In this document: positions 12,181-23,936 of the stretch, one piece after another
Numbering within the stretch: position 1 is the first letter of the stretch
Layout of the letters: each line of letters opens with the position of its first letter
Assembly (NCBI GenBank): GCA_031769625.1
Contig: JAUIMM010000015.1
Coordinates: forward strand, 29,666,501-29,730,500
Reading direction: 5' to 3'
DNA: 64,000 nt
Origin: Taudactylus pleione
Taxonomy: Eukaryota; Chordata; Amphibia; Anura; Myobatrachidae
Program-made: the position numbers and the translations under genes
The notes under the pieces: model-generated
The model's database searches: none
What the model was told of the DNA's origin: nothing
The model's input: only the letters and a program-made list of their open reading frames with translations

Positions 12181-12282
12181 CACATTCAATCAAATGGTTG
12201 GAACATACCAGGAGCTACAGACGTACCTGCGGGAATATGTGTTCCAGCTTGCGCTTAGTGACCATGACAGAAGGAATGCCAG
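12181..12282 (+). CDS. prkg2: cGK exon: end of CNB-B and start of linker
   Basis: This 102-bp exon reads TFNQMVGTYQELQTYLREYV then FQLALSDHDRRNA. TFNQxVGT is the C-terminal helix motif of CNB-B in cGKs and the following helix leads to the kinase. The acceptor is tttcattacag and the donor gtatga. It ends with AG, completed by G of the next exon to Arg, producing the RRNARRKSL basic patch across the junction. Confidence 0.93.
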
Positions 12283-13627
12283 GTATGATATATGGGTCGC
12301 AATATAAAACAATAAACTTCTTAAAAGCAGTTAGTCCCTTATTTCCCTGCTATGTGTTTTGGTTTATTGTGTTAGGAGTGCCAAAATACATCTTTCTGTT
12401 GGATGATACTTAGTATTCGCTAGAGACACAAATTCATATCACTAGCAAACATACTTCCTCTCAAGGTGTGCTGTTCTTTGGGAAACAGTTGAACTAAAAT
12501 CTCCAAAGTAAAACATTAATAACAAGGGTAAGAGAAGGTGGTGGCAGGGAAACAGCGAAAAACCATGGGGCTTTATAGATATTAGTTTGGGGGTTCGGCA
12601 CAGATCACAAGCAAACACTCTTTCAGTTAAACAGACAGTGTAGAGACAAATATCTGTAATACATACAGAGACTGGGGTACTTATATTTTGAAAAATGTTT
12701 CTTGTCTGTCTGAAAAAGCAATGTAAAGTTCTAAATGAAATGTATGTCCTGAGCTGAGAACCCTCCACAATTCAGTAATTGCTCCCTGGCAGCAACAACG
12801 CTAAAGATCAGTTGGCATCAGTCACACTGACTATGGTACGTCTCACATTTGCTTAAACACCCTTTTAGGGATGAAACAAAAGAGGAAGCCTGGCAATGCG
12901 GGAGGGCACTGTATTACTGCCTCATGATGAGCACCTTATAAAGCCAGGCTCCTGCAATGTTTTGTTAATTGAACACTTTGCAGAATTGACAGTGTTTCTC
13001 CCAAGCCCCCCTCCTATCTAGAGGTATAAGATCACATGCCTGATGGAGAGTGATGTGACACAAGGCATAAATGTTTATTCCTCTCCCCAGTGAACTACTA
13101 GGAGGTCATAGCTGTTATGTTACTCTCAGGAGAAAGATGCTTATATAGGGAGAAATCTCACAGAGATGGAAATATACAGAAGACTGTAATCTATCTTGAG
13201 AATGCTGTAGGGATTGTGTGTGTACCAAAGAGACTTACATAGTCACCCACCCAAAATAAACACCTACTAATCTATTCTAAAAAACAGTGCTGCCCAGAGG
13301 AAAGGGTGAATTCTAAGGTATGTATGGATACTAGTGGATATGTGTCTTACAGTAATAACTTTACCTTCAGTTCTTAATGATTTTTTAATGAAAAGTATGG
13401 GGTGGATTTTATGGTTTAAACAAAGTTAATGTCACAGGATGCCACAGTATGTCTTACATTTGAAAAAATGTCATAACCCTAAATTATCCACCTCATACTG
13501 CCGTCTAGAACCTGAGTTGGAGCCTGAAAGTACATTTGCTCATGCACATCACTTGTATCTGTATTTAGTGCCACTTATCGTGCCCTTATGGCCCTTGTGC
13601 TTGGAGGGGTGGCTCGAACCGCACAAA
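12283..13627. other. Intron, nothing recognised
   Basis: No exon, RNA gene or clear repeat was recognised in this segment. Confidence 0.5.
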
Positions 13628-13635
13628 TGGAGTAG

Positions 13636-13941
13636 TAGGGATGATAATCAATGTTTAACAACCATTAATGGTTTGCCGACGATGCTCCATGATTTTGCAT
13701 GGTTTATTTTTTTCCACATCCAGCACCAGGGCCACAGCGCTTAGCTTCACCTCCGATGTGACCCACAAAACCCTGCCCCCTACCCCGATTGGCCCTCCAA
13801 GTCATGCCTCCAGCCGCTGCTGATGGCCATCAATGGGGTAACCTATCGATGCTTTCCCGTAGATGGTTGCCTGCCAACAATGTAAATCACAGATGGCACT
13901 ATTGATAGAGACCATCGATGGTAGAACTGTTGATGGCCCTA
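13636..13941. mobile_element. hAT-type MITE rich in ATCGATGG words
   Basis: The ends TAGGG and CCCTA are bordered by the perfect 8-bp duplication tggagtag (13628-13635 and 13942-13949). The interior has several accatcgatggt-like palindromic words. The 306-bp element is non-coding. A decayed relative lies at 2300-2540. Confidence 0.85.
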
Positions 13942-14343
13942 TGGAGTAGAGTAAGGAAGTGCAGATGTAAGCTAATCACATCCCTGATGAGATGCATCTT
14001 ATTTTAAGTTAAAGAGATATAATTTAAAAGCATTAGTTACGAGCTGTGATTATTGCACCTACAAAAACAGGGTGCAAATTTTGTAGTTGATGATGATTAT
14101 AGCATCTTTCCTCTTGAAGAATCCCTATGTTCTAAGGCTGCATGTATGCAGTATTAAGATGAGTGTAACTTTAAATACAGATTTGGAAATGCAAGTGTGC
14201 AGAGTTGCTAATGAGCAAACAATTCAGCTTTACCTTAAACTCTAAATAAGGCCTGTTGTGTGATTAAAGTACAGCTTCACAATGTTTTGGTTTAAAAAGG
14301 AGTTTTGCAAATGGGTTACGTTATTGTGCACACCACAGTCTGA

Positions 14344-14742
14344 TACCCCTTTCACACTAGAAGGAATAGCCTGGGTAATTGCACATGAACGCACAGCAAC
14401 CCGGGTTACTGTGCAAATTGAAAGGGACAGGCTGAAATAAGCCGAGTTGAGAGACCCGGCATTTCAACCCTGGTCACGAGAAGGATTGAACACATGTGTA
14501 ACCCGGCTCGCTGTGCAGTGTGATTCAACCTGGGTCCTGTTCACTGCATAGGAAGAGCCGGCATTTCCAGATGAGATCATCTCCAAGGGTCGGCTCAGCA
14601 TGTGATGGCGGTAACGTCATTGACCCGGCATTAGTGCTGGGTAGGGCCACAAGTCTGAAAGGGGTCATAGCCGGGTCACACCAGGGATGGGCACGTGAAC
14701 AAAATCCCGGGTGCAACCCGGCATACCGATGAGATAGGGGTA
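14344..14742. mobile_element. MITE with TACCCCTTTCACAC end, copy 1
   Basis: It begins tacccctttcacact and ends ataggggta. The interior has repeated aacccgg and ccgggt words. A relative begins at 15465. Confidence 0.65.
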
Positions 14743-15464
14743 CTACTCACATGGGAAGATTCTGTGACTGGGAACCTCAATAACAATCAGTTTTGCTGTG
14801 ATATGTGGGACATGATATAAAATAAGAGGAGACACAAACATATCTCATTGACTGGGTTGTTTGGTGATACTAAGCTTTCATATCAAAGAACAATCAACAA
14901 TGCACAAGAAATACATTTTCAATTAAATTCCATTTTCTGATGGTTATTTCCCACAACCCACATTTGGAATTCAGGTAAATGGACAAAACTGGCTTTTCAA
15001 TTGCTGCCAACTGATTTTCATTTCTATTGCTGGCCATGATTGTTCCATGTGATTTAATGTGTCTCCATGAACAGCATTAAAAATTCATTGCACAACACCC
15101 AACGTCCAGTTACATGGCAACAAACTCCATCTCTTTTCCACTTTAAAGCTTTAATAAGTGCTCTTTTCAGAGCAAGCAGATTGCCCTAAATTGCCTCACA
15201 AGTGAATTGTTTATTAACTGACACTTGGCTTCTCATTAAACCTCATCAGCAATATTACTGAAAAGCAAGCTCATTTATGTGAGAAACCCTGAATCATAAA
15301 ATAGGGAGGCACTATAGAGATCAAAATTCTTTAAACGGAAAATACATTTGCCTTTAATTTTTCTTTATTAAAACTGACATTAATATATTTATTTTATGCA
15401 GAGAATGCTACATACAACAGTTATATTAATTTTATACAGTATATGTAACCTACTAACTAACTAA

Positions 15465-15845
15465 TACCCCTTTTACACAGGAGCTAAAACCCGGGTTATT
15501 GCAGGGTTCACCCAGGTAGCTCCTTGGTGTAAAAGGGGACAGGGTTGGATTCCCGGGTTGAGTGACCCGGCAATCCAACCAACTTGCAGGGTTTAATACG
15601 GGAATGATCTGTGAAACCCCGCATTGTAAACGGCGAGATCCGGGTCATGCTGACCTGGAGCTCCCCGCATGCTGACCAATTGGCCAGCTTCAGTGGCGCT
15701 TGGAGATGATGTCATCTCCAAGTGTCCACTTCCACACCGGAAGAGCCGGGTCACTGCAGACCTGGCTCTGGTGTGAACGGCGCTGATGAATTTCTTTGGT
15801 CAGCGCCGGCTAAATTCCAGGGCTGATCCGGTTTGGAACCCTGTT
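15465..15845. mobile_element. MITE with TACCCCTTTTACAC end, copy 2
   Basis: It begins taccccttttacacagg and shares acccgggttattgc and gagccgggtcactgcag with the copy at 14344. The right end is not clear and may be truncated. Confidence 0.6.
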
Positions 15846-16492
15846 AACTTCTGTCTCATCAGGCTACTGGCACAAAAATAGAGAAATAGAAGCATGGAGG
15901 CTTACAGTTGCTCATATTTGCCATCTGGTCTAATTCTAGCTTTCCCGATGCTTGTACTCTCTGACTGAGGCAATGTCTATACAGAGAACATTTATGGGAG
16001 TCCATGCAGCAGCAACCCAACTTTTAAATGGAAGTTTCTTTTATCTTGAAATGTATATGACTGTCAGACAATTGAAATTTTTTTTAGCCCAGGACATATT
16101 GACTTCAGAAATTCTTGCAGTGCAAGAAAAACAACCACCTTCATCATTCTCTTGCACTAAGTATCTTTTGTTAAGCGGAACAAAATGTCTGATGGCTATT
16201 CTTATATTATACCCATTAAATTTCCAGCTATTTGGGCCTTATTCCTTGGACCTAGGCTTTCAGATGATAAGTTCCCCGGCCCTGATTGCTGGCATATGAA
16301 TTAAGAGTCGTGCAACATCCAGGCACTGCAGACCTATTCTCTTTCTCCACCACCTGAGACTGATATTTATTTGTGGAGTTAATGTTATTCTGTATGCTAT
16401 GCTACCAGGCCCTTCTTCCCAAAGCAGTTGTGGCTGGCAAAAAGCCCTATGTATCTCATAATGATAGCAAATTTTTTTTCATAAAAAAGGAG
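15846..16492. other. Intron, nothing recognised
   Basis: A 115-codon open stretch on the plus strand at 15952-16299 has no recognised domain and is probably chance. Confidence 0.5.
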
Positions 16493-16664
16493 ATGTATAA
16501 AGCCAGAGAGAGAGAGAGAGAGAGAGTGTGGATAAATTGCCCATAGCAACCAATCAGCTTCTAACTGATCGTAATCTAGCACAATCTGTAAAATTACAGA
16601 AGCTAATAGTTGCTATGGGCAATTTCTCTACTTTAGCTCTCTCGAAGGTTTGATACATTTTCCC
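16493..16664. mobile_element. Hairpin MITE with internal (AG)n
   Basis: The arms ttgcccatagcaaccaatca and ttgctatgggcaatttctct face each other. The outer part matches agatgtat and ggtttgataca as at 34249-34406. An (AG)n run at 16505-16527 has expanded inside the left arm. Confidence 0.75.
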
Positions 16665-16678
16665 CAATATCTACTAAT

Positions 16679-17123
16679 TTGGTTTAACTATCTTGGTCTG
16701 GAAATGAGGATACATATCCAAATATTCCGAAATACAGATTTTTTTTTTAGCATGACTGAGATAGTGACACCTTTGCTTTTTGATGGTTCAATGTACATAG
16801 ACCTTGTTTAATGCACAAATTATTAAAAATATTGCATACAATTGCCTTCAGGCTTGTGTAAAAGGTGTATATGAAACATAAATTAATTTCATGTATGTAC
16901 ACAAACTTTGTTTGAGCCACAAAATTATTGAAAATATTGTATAAAATGACCTGCAGGCTTTGTGTATAAGGTGTATATAGAACGTAAAAGCATACTGTGC
17001 TTAGACTTGGGTCCCTTTACCAAGATTTTTCATTATATTGTGCAAATATTCCAAAATACGGAATATTCCGATATCCAAAATACACCTGGGCTCAAGCATT
17101 TTAGATATGGGAGACTCAACCTG
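16679..17123. mobile_element. Tigger/MER2-like pogo-type non-autonomous element
   Basis: The sequence contains gactgagatagtgacacctt, tgctttttgatggttcaatg, gacttgggtcccttt and ccaaaatac. It ends gagactcaacctg before TA. From memory this order matches the short Tigger/MER2-type elements of mammals (Tc1/mariner superfamily). An internal block is duplicated in tandem with a period near 104 bp (16802 and 16906). There is no coding capacity. Confidence 0.7.
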
Positions 17124-18568
17124 TATTTATTTACTCAAATAAGTGAGATTTTTGGAGGGTTGTGTTTGGATCTTTTCAAGGTCAATATGTCAGCCTGCTG
17201 CAAACCTTGCACAGTATGACACAATCTCTCTGTGTCTCGGAGTCGGACTGCCTACTAACACGAGAATATAATCTAGATACTTCTATCAGGTTCACAACTA
17301 AAGTTGAAAGGACTTTTGAAAATGTCTTTGAAGAGACCTATTTGGAAGGTATCTGAATTGGAGAATATCCTGTCCAGCAAAACAGAAGGACGCCTGAGCA
17401 TAAGGAGAAAAGCATTTGGCAGGTTAATTTAGACCAATCTGATTTATTTTTGTATCATTTTTATATTAGGTAAAGCATAAAAAGAGAACACAAAATAAAC
17501 ATACAGTGCTTCAGGAAAAAGCATCTTGAACGATGAACAAAAACAGCAAAATAAACAAAATACTACAACATTTATGATGACATTTTCCAAATGAATAAAA
17601 AAACACTTTAATATAATAAAAGTTAAGTTTTAACATGTTAATTTGTAAGTTTGCACAGCATTCTTCACTTATTGGTTAAATATGTTTTAGAATATAAACA
17701 TAGTACAAGTGTAGCCATAAATATACAGTAGGGATAAGGAAGTGAAGTACTCCAGCCATTGTATGAGGCCAGTCTTAGTTTTTTTTATAATCCTCAAAAA
17801 GTGTAATGGATATAGATAAATTGTTACTCAGGCTGTAGTAACTATATTATGAGTAGGTGGGAAGAGTAAAGAGTCAAAAGGATTATGCCAGTCAAGTGGG
17901 GAGTATAATGCAAGTCACATGGCTCTCATAATGTTGGGCTTGAAGAAATGCCATTTGGAAAGGGCCAGTGATGTTATGTTTCTCTATCATGAGCCAAAAA
18001 GTAATAGGCTTTTTAGAAAAAGTGTCAAAGAACTGGCCTACATAAATCAACCACATCTTGTCCAATAATGTATAAGGGTAGGTTGCCCTGCCATACAGAA
18101 AAGACAAATTACCAGAGAAAAGGAGATAAGACTAGTAATAATAAGGGTTTAATCCATGTTTAATTCTCAACATGTGCCAAGATATTAGCAAAGACACTAG
18201 TATTTCTAACCAATTTGATTACTACTACAGCGATTACAATTTCCAAGGATCGCATTAACATATCTTACTTTAATGGATTTGTTCAGGTATATTAGATCCA
18301 AAACAAGTCTGAGACACCTGATACTTTCTTCACCAAAAATATTGGTGAATGGCATCCCTGAAGCTCTTCTCTCTGATATAGGGGATTCACTTACTGATGC
18401 TCACATTTTGAAGTAGGATTTCTCTTTTTAGTAATTGAAGCCATAATCTCTGACATCCAACAGACAGGTGTAAATGGATGAATTCTAAAAAAAACTCTGG
18501 AGTCCCGTCTCAAGAAGGCAGCCTTCGTTCTGTATTCATAAGGAAAATACGTTCTTTGGTGGGAGCCT
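17124..18568. other. Intron, unresolved
   Basis: No exon was found. On the minus strand, short open stretches between about 18390 and 19360 continue on both sides of the hAT element at 18577-18864 and may be degenerate coding sequence of an unknown older element. Confidence 0.4.
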
Positions 18569-18576
18569 CTCATATA

Positions 18577-18864
18577 CAGAGCCGTAAGTAGACTTTTTGG
18601 TGCCCTGTGCCAGAGAGAGCATCATTGATGGCCCCCCCCATTTTAAAATAGAGACAGGATAGTGCCCCTGTAAAAGGGCCATGGCCTCATGGTGAAGGGC
18701 CAGGGAAGAGATAGGGGAGGCCAGGAGATGCTGGGGATAAAGGAAGAGAAAGCTACAAGTGAGAATGATAATAAACAAAAAAAATTGACAGGCCCAAACA
18801 GCGCCCCCTAACCTGTGATGCCCTGTGCCATGGCACTGGTCGCACTGCCCTAGTTACGGCCCTG
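18577..18864. mobile_element. hAT-type MITE with CAGRGCCGTAA ends
   Basis: The ends cagagccgtaagtag and ctagttacggccctg carry the perfect 8-bp duplication ctcatata (18569-18576 and 18865-18872). The element is 288 bp and non-coding. Confidence 0.9.
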
Positions 18865-18872
18865 CTCATATA

Positions 18873-19969
18873 TCCTCCTCCCAGGTGATAAGACATCATT
18901 TCTATGGCTGTATCCTGTAAAATGTTCCTAAAAAGTCTAAAACATTCATATACTCCTATCACACAGAGAAAAACTCCTAAAGGGACCAGCTAGCCTAAAT
19001 AGGGTGCAGGAACAGTTTCTACTACATGTACAACTGGCATATTTCTGCTTGCAACTGAAAGCCATTGTATTAAATAGAAAGAACTGAAAACGACAATATT
19101 GGAAAATGCTGGGTGTCTGGAATGATTGAAAATGCCAGAACACGCTGTAGGGAAAGCCAATAAGGAGGCATACTCCTCTCTAACAATATATTGAATCTGT
19201 AGGTCACTATAGGGAATTTAAAGATAATTGTATTTCTGACTAACACCACAGACTTTAAACCAGGAGATGTTGGACCTGGCTGAGTACAGTCACAGGAACA
19301 TCGGCCACTTAACAGAAAAATGAAAAACATCATCCGTATGCAGGAGAGTCTAAGCAAATGTAGAGAGAAACAAGAATGCTTAAACTCGGGATGTTAATTT
19401 GCCCTGCTGAGATTGGGGACTGAGCCTGTGCACCTGTGCATAAAGCCATAAGGTGGCCACGAAAGATATTTTCAGCAGCCCGTGTACCGGCATGCTTTAT
19501 GTGTTGTTAAAAAGCTTGCTGTGATATTTTAAAAAGTTTCCAAAGTCTGTTAGCGACCATCAGCTCTGAATGATCACATGAGATTAGTGTCGCTTTGCAA
19601 AACAGCCCGCATTAAGAGCACATTCCAGTAATGCCCAAGGCATTCCAGCAGGAATTACTAGACATAGAGGAAAGGGCACAGTTCTACTGTTGCATTTGTT
19701 TCTTTGAAGAATGGCGTGTGTGTTAGTAACCAGACATTGCAGAAAGACTGTTACTATTGAGATGTCACAGTGCAACCTGCAGTCAGAATATAGGCAGGTG
19801 TACATGCTTTGCTTGTCATCTATTTAGCACAGCTATGCGGAGAATTAACAATAATGGGGATTAGCGCTACAATAATGGGGTTCAGTAGCCACAGCAAGTA
19901 ATGTGTGGTGAGGCACATAACGAGTAAGCAGTTAGTCTGTGCGCAGTTGTCGGACAAAGGGGGGGTGAC
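18873..19969. other. Intron, possible degenerate coding on minus strand
   Basis: The minus strand at 18946-19357 has several open stretches but stops interrupt any single reading. No family was recognised. The rest holds nothing clear. Confidence 0.4.
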
Positions 19970-19972
19970 AAT

Positions 19973-20408
19973 GGGCCTGACTCAGAGACGTACGTTAATG
20001 CAAATGCATTTGCGCATCAAGTGCTAAAATATGCTAATGCATCAGCCGGCAGAATTTGTACTGAGACACCCTCTGGAGTCCTCATAGCTGCCCACAACTG
20101 CATACACAAATGCAGCATTGATCGTAGATCCTAAAAACATTGACATCTCGAGTGAGTCTATGGTCACTAAGAATGGCCACGGTAACTGAGACACTGGAGC
20201 TTTGTTCTCTGCATGCGGGATCGCAGATGCTGGCTAGTACACACCTAGGAAACAGCCCCGGCACTCCTGCAGTTCGCCTGGAACTCCCTGTTTCCACCCA
20301 CAAAATGATCTCTTCCTGTCAATCAATTGCGAGTGAACCCTCACAGCGAGCTCGATCACAATTAATTTGCGTGAAAATCGGCATAACGTTCAACTCTGAT
20401 TCAGGCCC
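19973..20408. mobile_element. MITE with GGGCCTGANTCAGAG ends
   Basis: The left end gggcctgactcagag and right end ctctgattcaggccc are bordered by the 3-bp duplication aat (19970-19972, 20409-20411). The interior carries aatgcaaatgcatttgcgc and cgagctcg. The family recurs at 55497, 39941, 5257 and probably 36011 and 42320. Confidence 0.85.
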
Positions 20409-20489
20409 AATGAGTTTTACTATGACGCATCTAGGGACATTACAGGATCATTGTTTGCGCATGTGAGGTGCACTCCTCTCAATGGTACA

Positions 20490-21135
20490 CTATTTTGTAC
20501 ATTTGTCCATTATGACTGGTCACCATTATTAAGTATTTTATCTATGTCGACATTATGACTGTCAATATTTTGTTGTCCACTTTATTATTATTATTAGTTA
20601 TTTATATTGCGCACACATATTCCGCATCGCTTTACAGAGAATATTTAGCCAGTCACATCAGCCCCTGCCCCAGCGGAGCTTACAATCTATATTCCCTATC
20701 ACATGCTCACACACATACAGTACACTATGGTTAATTTTTGTTGGGAGCCAATTAAGCTACCAGTATATTTTTGGATGGTGGGAGGAAACCAAAGCAACCA
20801 CCTGGAGGAAACCCACGCAAGCACAAGGAGAATATACAAACTCCACACAGTTAGGGCCGAAGTGGGAATCGGAACCATGACCTCAGTGCTGTGAGGCAGT
20901 AATGCTAACCATTACACCATCTGTGCTGCACCTTATGCTTTTTTCTATAATTGAAATGTTGCCATTTTGACTGTGTCTACATTTTAACTGTCGACATTTC
21001 AACCTGTCTACATTAAATTATTGTCTACATTATGTCCATGTCTACATTATGTCCCTTTTGACATTTTGACTGTCTACATGGACATATAATCCATGTCAAC
21101 ATTTTGGTTGTCTAAATAATGTACCTGTCTAAATT
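20490..21135. repeat. Repeat with alternating CATTTTGACTGTC words
   Basis: Many variants of gtctacattttgactgtc occur on both sides of the SINE at 20580-20929, which has split the repeat. A related tract with gtcgacatt words is at 45174-45600. Confidence 0.65.
20580..20929 (-). mobile_element. tRNA-derived SINE with L2-like tail, copy 2
   Basis: It has the same order as the copy at 3352-3671 but is more complete. The minus strand carries tRNA-like A and B boxes (complements near 20904-20917 and 20863-20876). The body includes tgggaggaaacc and ggaggaaacccacgcaa. The tail contains atattccgc, gctttaca and gcttacaatctata, then a (TAA)n end. It is inserted in the repeat at 20490-21135. Confidence 0.82.
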
Positions 21136-21674
21136 TTGAGTAATATATAGCATCCACATTAAGGCTGTTACTCAGGCTGTAGGTACAATGTTATGTTACA
21201 TGACAGGTACTTTACCTTGATGGTTTAAAGTATAAATCTAGCCCTGATTTATCTCTGCAATCACAGTGTTTATTTGAATATTTGAGTTTACTATGATTTG
21301 GAGATGTTGCATTGCGTTATTTGATTAAAATAATTGCAGGCTGTAACCATAGCCCACAGTAGAACAATGCTGCCTAGAGAATAATTACACAGTTTAAAAC
21401 TGCTTGACCATAATGAAAGTAATCACACAGTACACATCATTCCAAATGTGAACCATTACTTATTCCTTTAGTAATTTATTTATTTTCTATGCTTAGTTAA
21501 TTTAAAACCTTACAGAAATCTATCATTTTACAAAAACAAACTCATACTTTTTGGTAACAAGTCATAACACAACAAGGGAGCTCCACCAGTCATCATATAT
21601 GTTATTAGATAATTACAGTGTTTATTCAGACCTGGCAAATGTTATCAGCTTTGAGATGCGATCCTTACCAAAGG
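21136..21674. other. Intron, nothing recognised
   Basis: AT-rich sequence without clear exon or repeat signals. Confidence 0.5.
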
Positions 21675-22150
21675 TGTAAGCTGGGTACACACTGACAGGG
21701 GATATAGTTATGAAACCGGCTCTCAATACCGTCATCGGAACCCGACAAGGGACTTAAGATAGGGGGTTAGGGTTAGGCACTAGGGGGGAGGTTAGGGTTA
21801 GGCACCACTAAGAGAGGGTTAGGGTTAGGGGGGGATAGGGGTAGGGATAGAGTACTTACCTGCCCTGTCGGTATCTTCTCCCTTCAGGCTGCCGGCGTCG
21901 GGATATGAACCGTCGGCTATTTAGCTCCTGGAACTTCATACCCATTCACACATACTGTAGATATATCGGCCGTTCCACTGAATGGCCAATATATCTATAG
22001 TACTTCAGCAGATGTGTATACCAGATATGTCTGTGAACGACGTCATTCACAGACATACCGGATCGACCCTGCAGCATAGCAGATGGCCGCTATATCTTAA
22101 AGATATGTCAGTCATCTGCTGGTGTGTATGGTCGACCCGTCACTTACCGG
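21675..22150. mobile_element. piggyBac-like MITE pieces around a telomere-like element
   Basis: The left piece reads aagctgggtacacactgaca. The right piece carries cattcacacatactg, then palindromes such as gacgtcattcacagac and gctggtgtgtatggtcgac. A similar aagctgggtacacact lies at 56176. The element at 21699-21945 is inserted between the pieces. Confidence 0.5.
21699..21945. mobile_element. Repeat family with telomere-like tract, copy 2
   Basis: It begins ggggatatagttatgaaacc and ends ggaacttcataccc. The core at 21757-21850 has ggttagggttaggcac units. Its end sequence tatgaaaccgg resembles the inverted ggtatttcatacc end of the copy at 43199. Confidence 0.7.
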
Positions 22151-22395
22151 AGAAGAGCTGTATGTGTAAACATACAGTATACAGCCCTTCAGTCCCAAAT
22201 GGCTCGGGACATTGCATTTTTTTGTTTTTAATTCCTGGGATGCTGCTGCACAAGAGGACCAACCTGCATCTAGGGGTAGGTGAGAATGAATTAATCCAAC
22301 CCCTGGGATGCTACTGGAGAAGAGGACTGGACAACAGGGACAAGGTGAGTATAGTGTGAGTGTACAGTATGTAATTAACTTTATACGGTGTGTAT

Positions 22396-22519
22396 CATAC
22401 TTGCCAACTATTAGCTCCCTCCTTCTGGAGGCTTGCCTGCCTTTCCGGGGGGGGGGGGGCAGGAGCGGCACCAGATTTTCAGGAGGTTCCCGGCCGAATC
22501 GGGAGGGTAGGCAAGTATG
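22396..22519. mobile_element. Short MITE with CATACTTGCC ends
   Basis: The ends catacttgcc and ggcaagtatg flank a GC-rich centre that contains a run of twelve G. Half copies occur near 38865 and 49765. Confidence 0.7.
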
Positions 22520-22771
22520 GTGTGTGTCCTGTCTTTATTTTAAAAAAATTTTTTACAGTGAGGGCTATTTCACACACGTCGGTTTTCACCGTCCAGCAAA
22601 AAACTGTCCAAAGCAGGCTGTTTCTTTGCCGGCAATCAGTTCTTTGACATGCAATGGCTTTGAGACATTTTTAATGTTGTGGTTAGTTATCTTAATTTAG
22701 TAGGCATGTGCAGCAGTAGCAGGATGGTGTTGTGGGCGGGTACAAGCTCTGAAAAGCCGGTCTGGCAGGAT

Positions 22772-23324
22772 AATATATACAAAGATCACATAATATGCTG
22801 GCACAGATATATTGACGATCTGTTTTTCATATGGAATGGTAATCAATCTGACTTGGAAAAATTCACCAAAAACATGAATGAGAACAACCTAGGCTCAGAG
22901 TTCACCACCACAACTTGCAAAACAAAGGCAGTTTTCCTAGAACTAGAAATAAATGTAGAAAATAATGAAATCACCACAAAGACCTTCACCAAGGAAGTTG
23001 ATGGAGACAATATACTACCATATAGTAGCAACCATCATAGAAAATGGCTTAATAACATTCCTGGAGGACAGTGTAGAAGGATTAAAAGAAACTGTACCAG
23101 TCAAAAAACCTTCGAAGAACAAAGTCAAAATCTGAAACAGAAATTCCTCAAAAAAGGTTATAAAGAACACCTCCTGGAAGAAGAATTAAAGAAAACAACA
23201 GCAACAAAAAGAACAGATATGATTAAATACACAGAAAAACATAATACCAATGACCTCCAACTAGCTTTCATCACACAATTCAACTCCAATCATAACTTTA
23301 TAGAAGCCACACTGAGAAAAAACT
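22772..23324 (+). pseudogene. Penelope-like element, reverse transcriptase C-terminal part
   Basis: The open frame reads HIICWHRYIDDLFFIWNGN, where YIDD is the RT catalytic motif C. It continues with VFLELEI, HHRKWLNNIPGGQCRRIKRN and a KKGYKEHLLEE thumb segment. This order (YIDD, LDxxI, HPxxxxxxIPxGQxxRxRRNC, RGY) is diagnostic of Penelope-like retroelements. The N-terminal RT domain is missing, so the copy is 5'-truncated and inactive. It continues into a GIY-YIG region at 23440. Confidence 0.9.
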
Positions 23325-23439
23325 GACACATACTCAAGTTGGATGAGGACCTTAAATCTATTACTCCAGAAAGGCCAAAAATTATCTACAAACATGCAAA
23401 AAATTTAAAGCAAGAACTGACATCCAGCTTCATCTAAAA

Positions 23440-23936
23440 AAAACACCGCAACAACAACAACACAAAAGAGACGAAAGGCTTTCATAAATGCCTGAAATGT
23501 GTGGGATGTAAAATAACAGGACAAAGAACCACCAAGCCAACTTTGGAATTTAATTCAAATCAAACAGAAAAAGCATACTAAATAAAACAACCAATCACGT
23601 GCGGCACAGAAGGGGTAATCTACCTTCTTGAATACCTGTGTGGCCTACAGTGTGTAGGCCAGACAAAAAGAAAAATGAAAAATCCGCCTGGCAGAACATA
23701 TCTACAACACTAAAAAGGGTCTCAATACACACAGCGGATCCCAATACTTTGCAGAATACCATGGAAAGGATCCCAGTGGAATAAAATTCACAGCAATACA
23801 AAAGGTCACCCCCCATTGGAGAGGAGAAGATCTGGTGACTGAACTAAAGAAAAATTAAACAAGATGGATATTTGAACTAAGATCATTAAAACCCAAGGGC
23901 CTCAACATCGATATAGAACTAAATGTTTTCCTATAA
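23440..23936 (+). pseudogene. Penelope-like element, GIY-YIG endonuclease domain
   Basis: A Cys-rich GFHKCLKCVGCK segment is followed by VIYLLEYLCGLQCVGQTKR, the GIY-YIG core in its Penelope form (VIY...CVGQT). After a one-base frameshift near 23680 comes RLAEHIYN, with the catalytic Arg. The last residues are LKPKGLNIDIELNVFL, then a stop. In-frame stops (near 23580 and 23858) and the frameshift show decay. This domain nicks the target DNA for insertion. Confidence 0.9.

Noticed and set aside
22308..22700. 130-codon open stretch on the plus strand
   Set aside because: It runs through the poly-G core of the CATACTTGCC MITE and the end of the DNA transposon; glycine runs come from the G tract.
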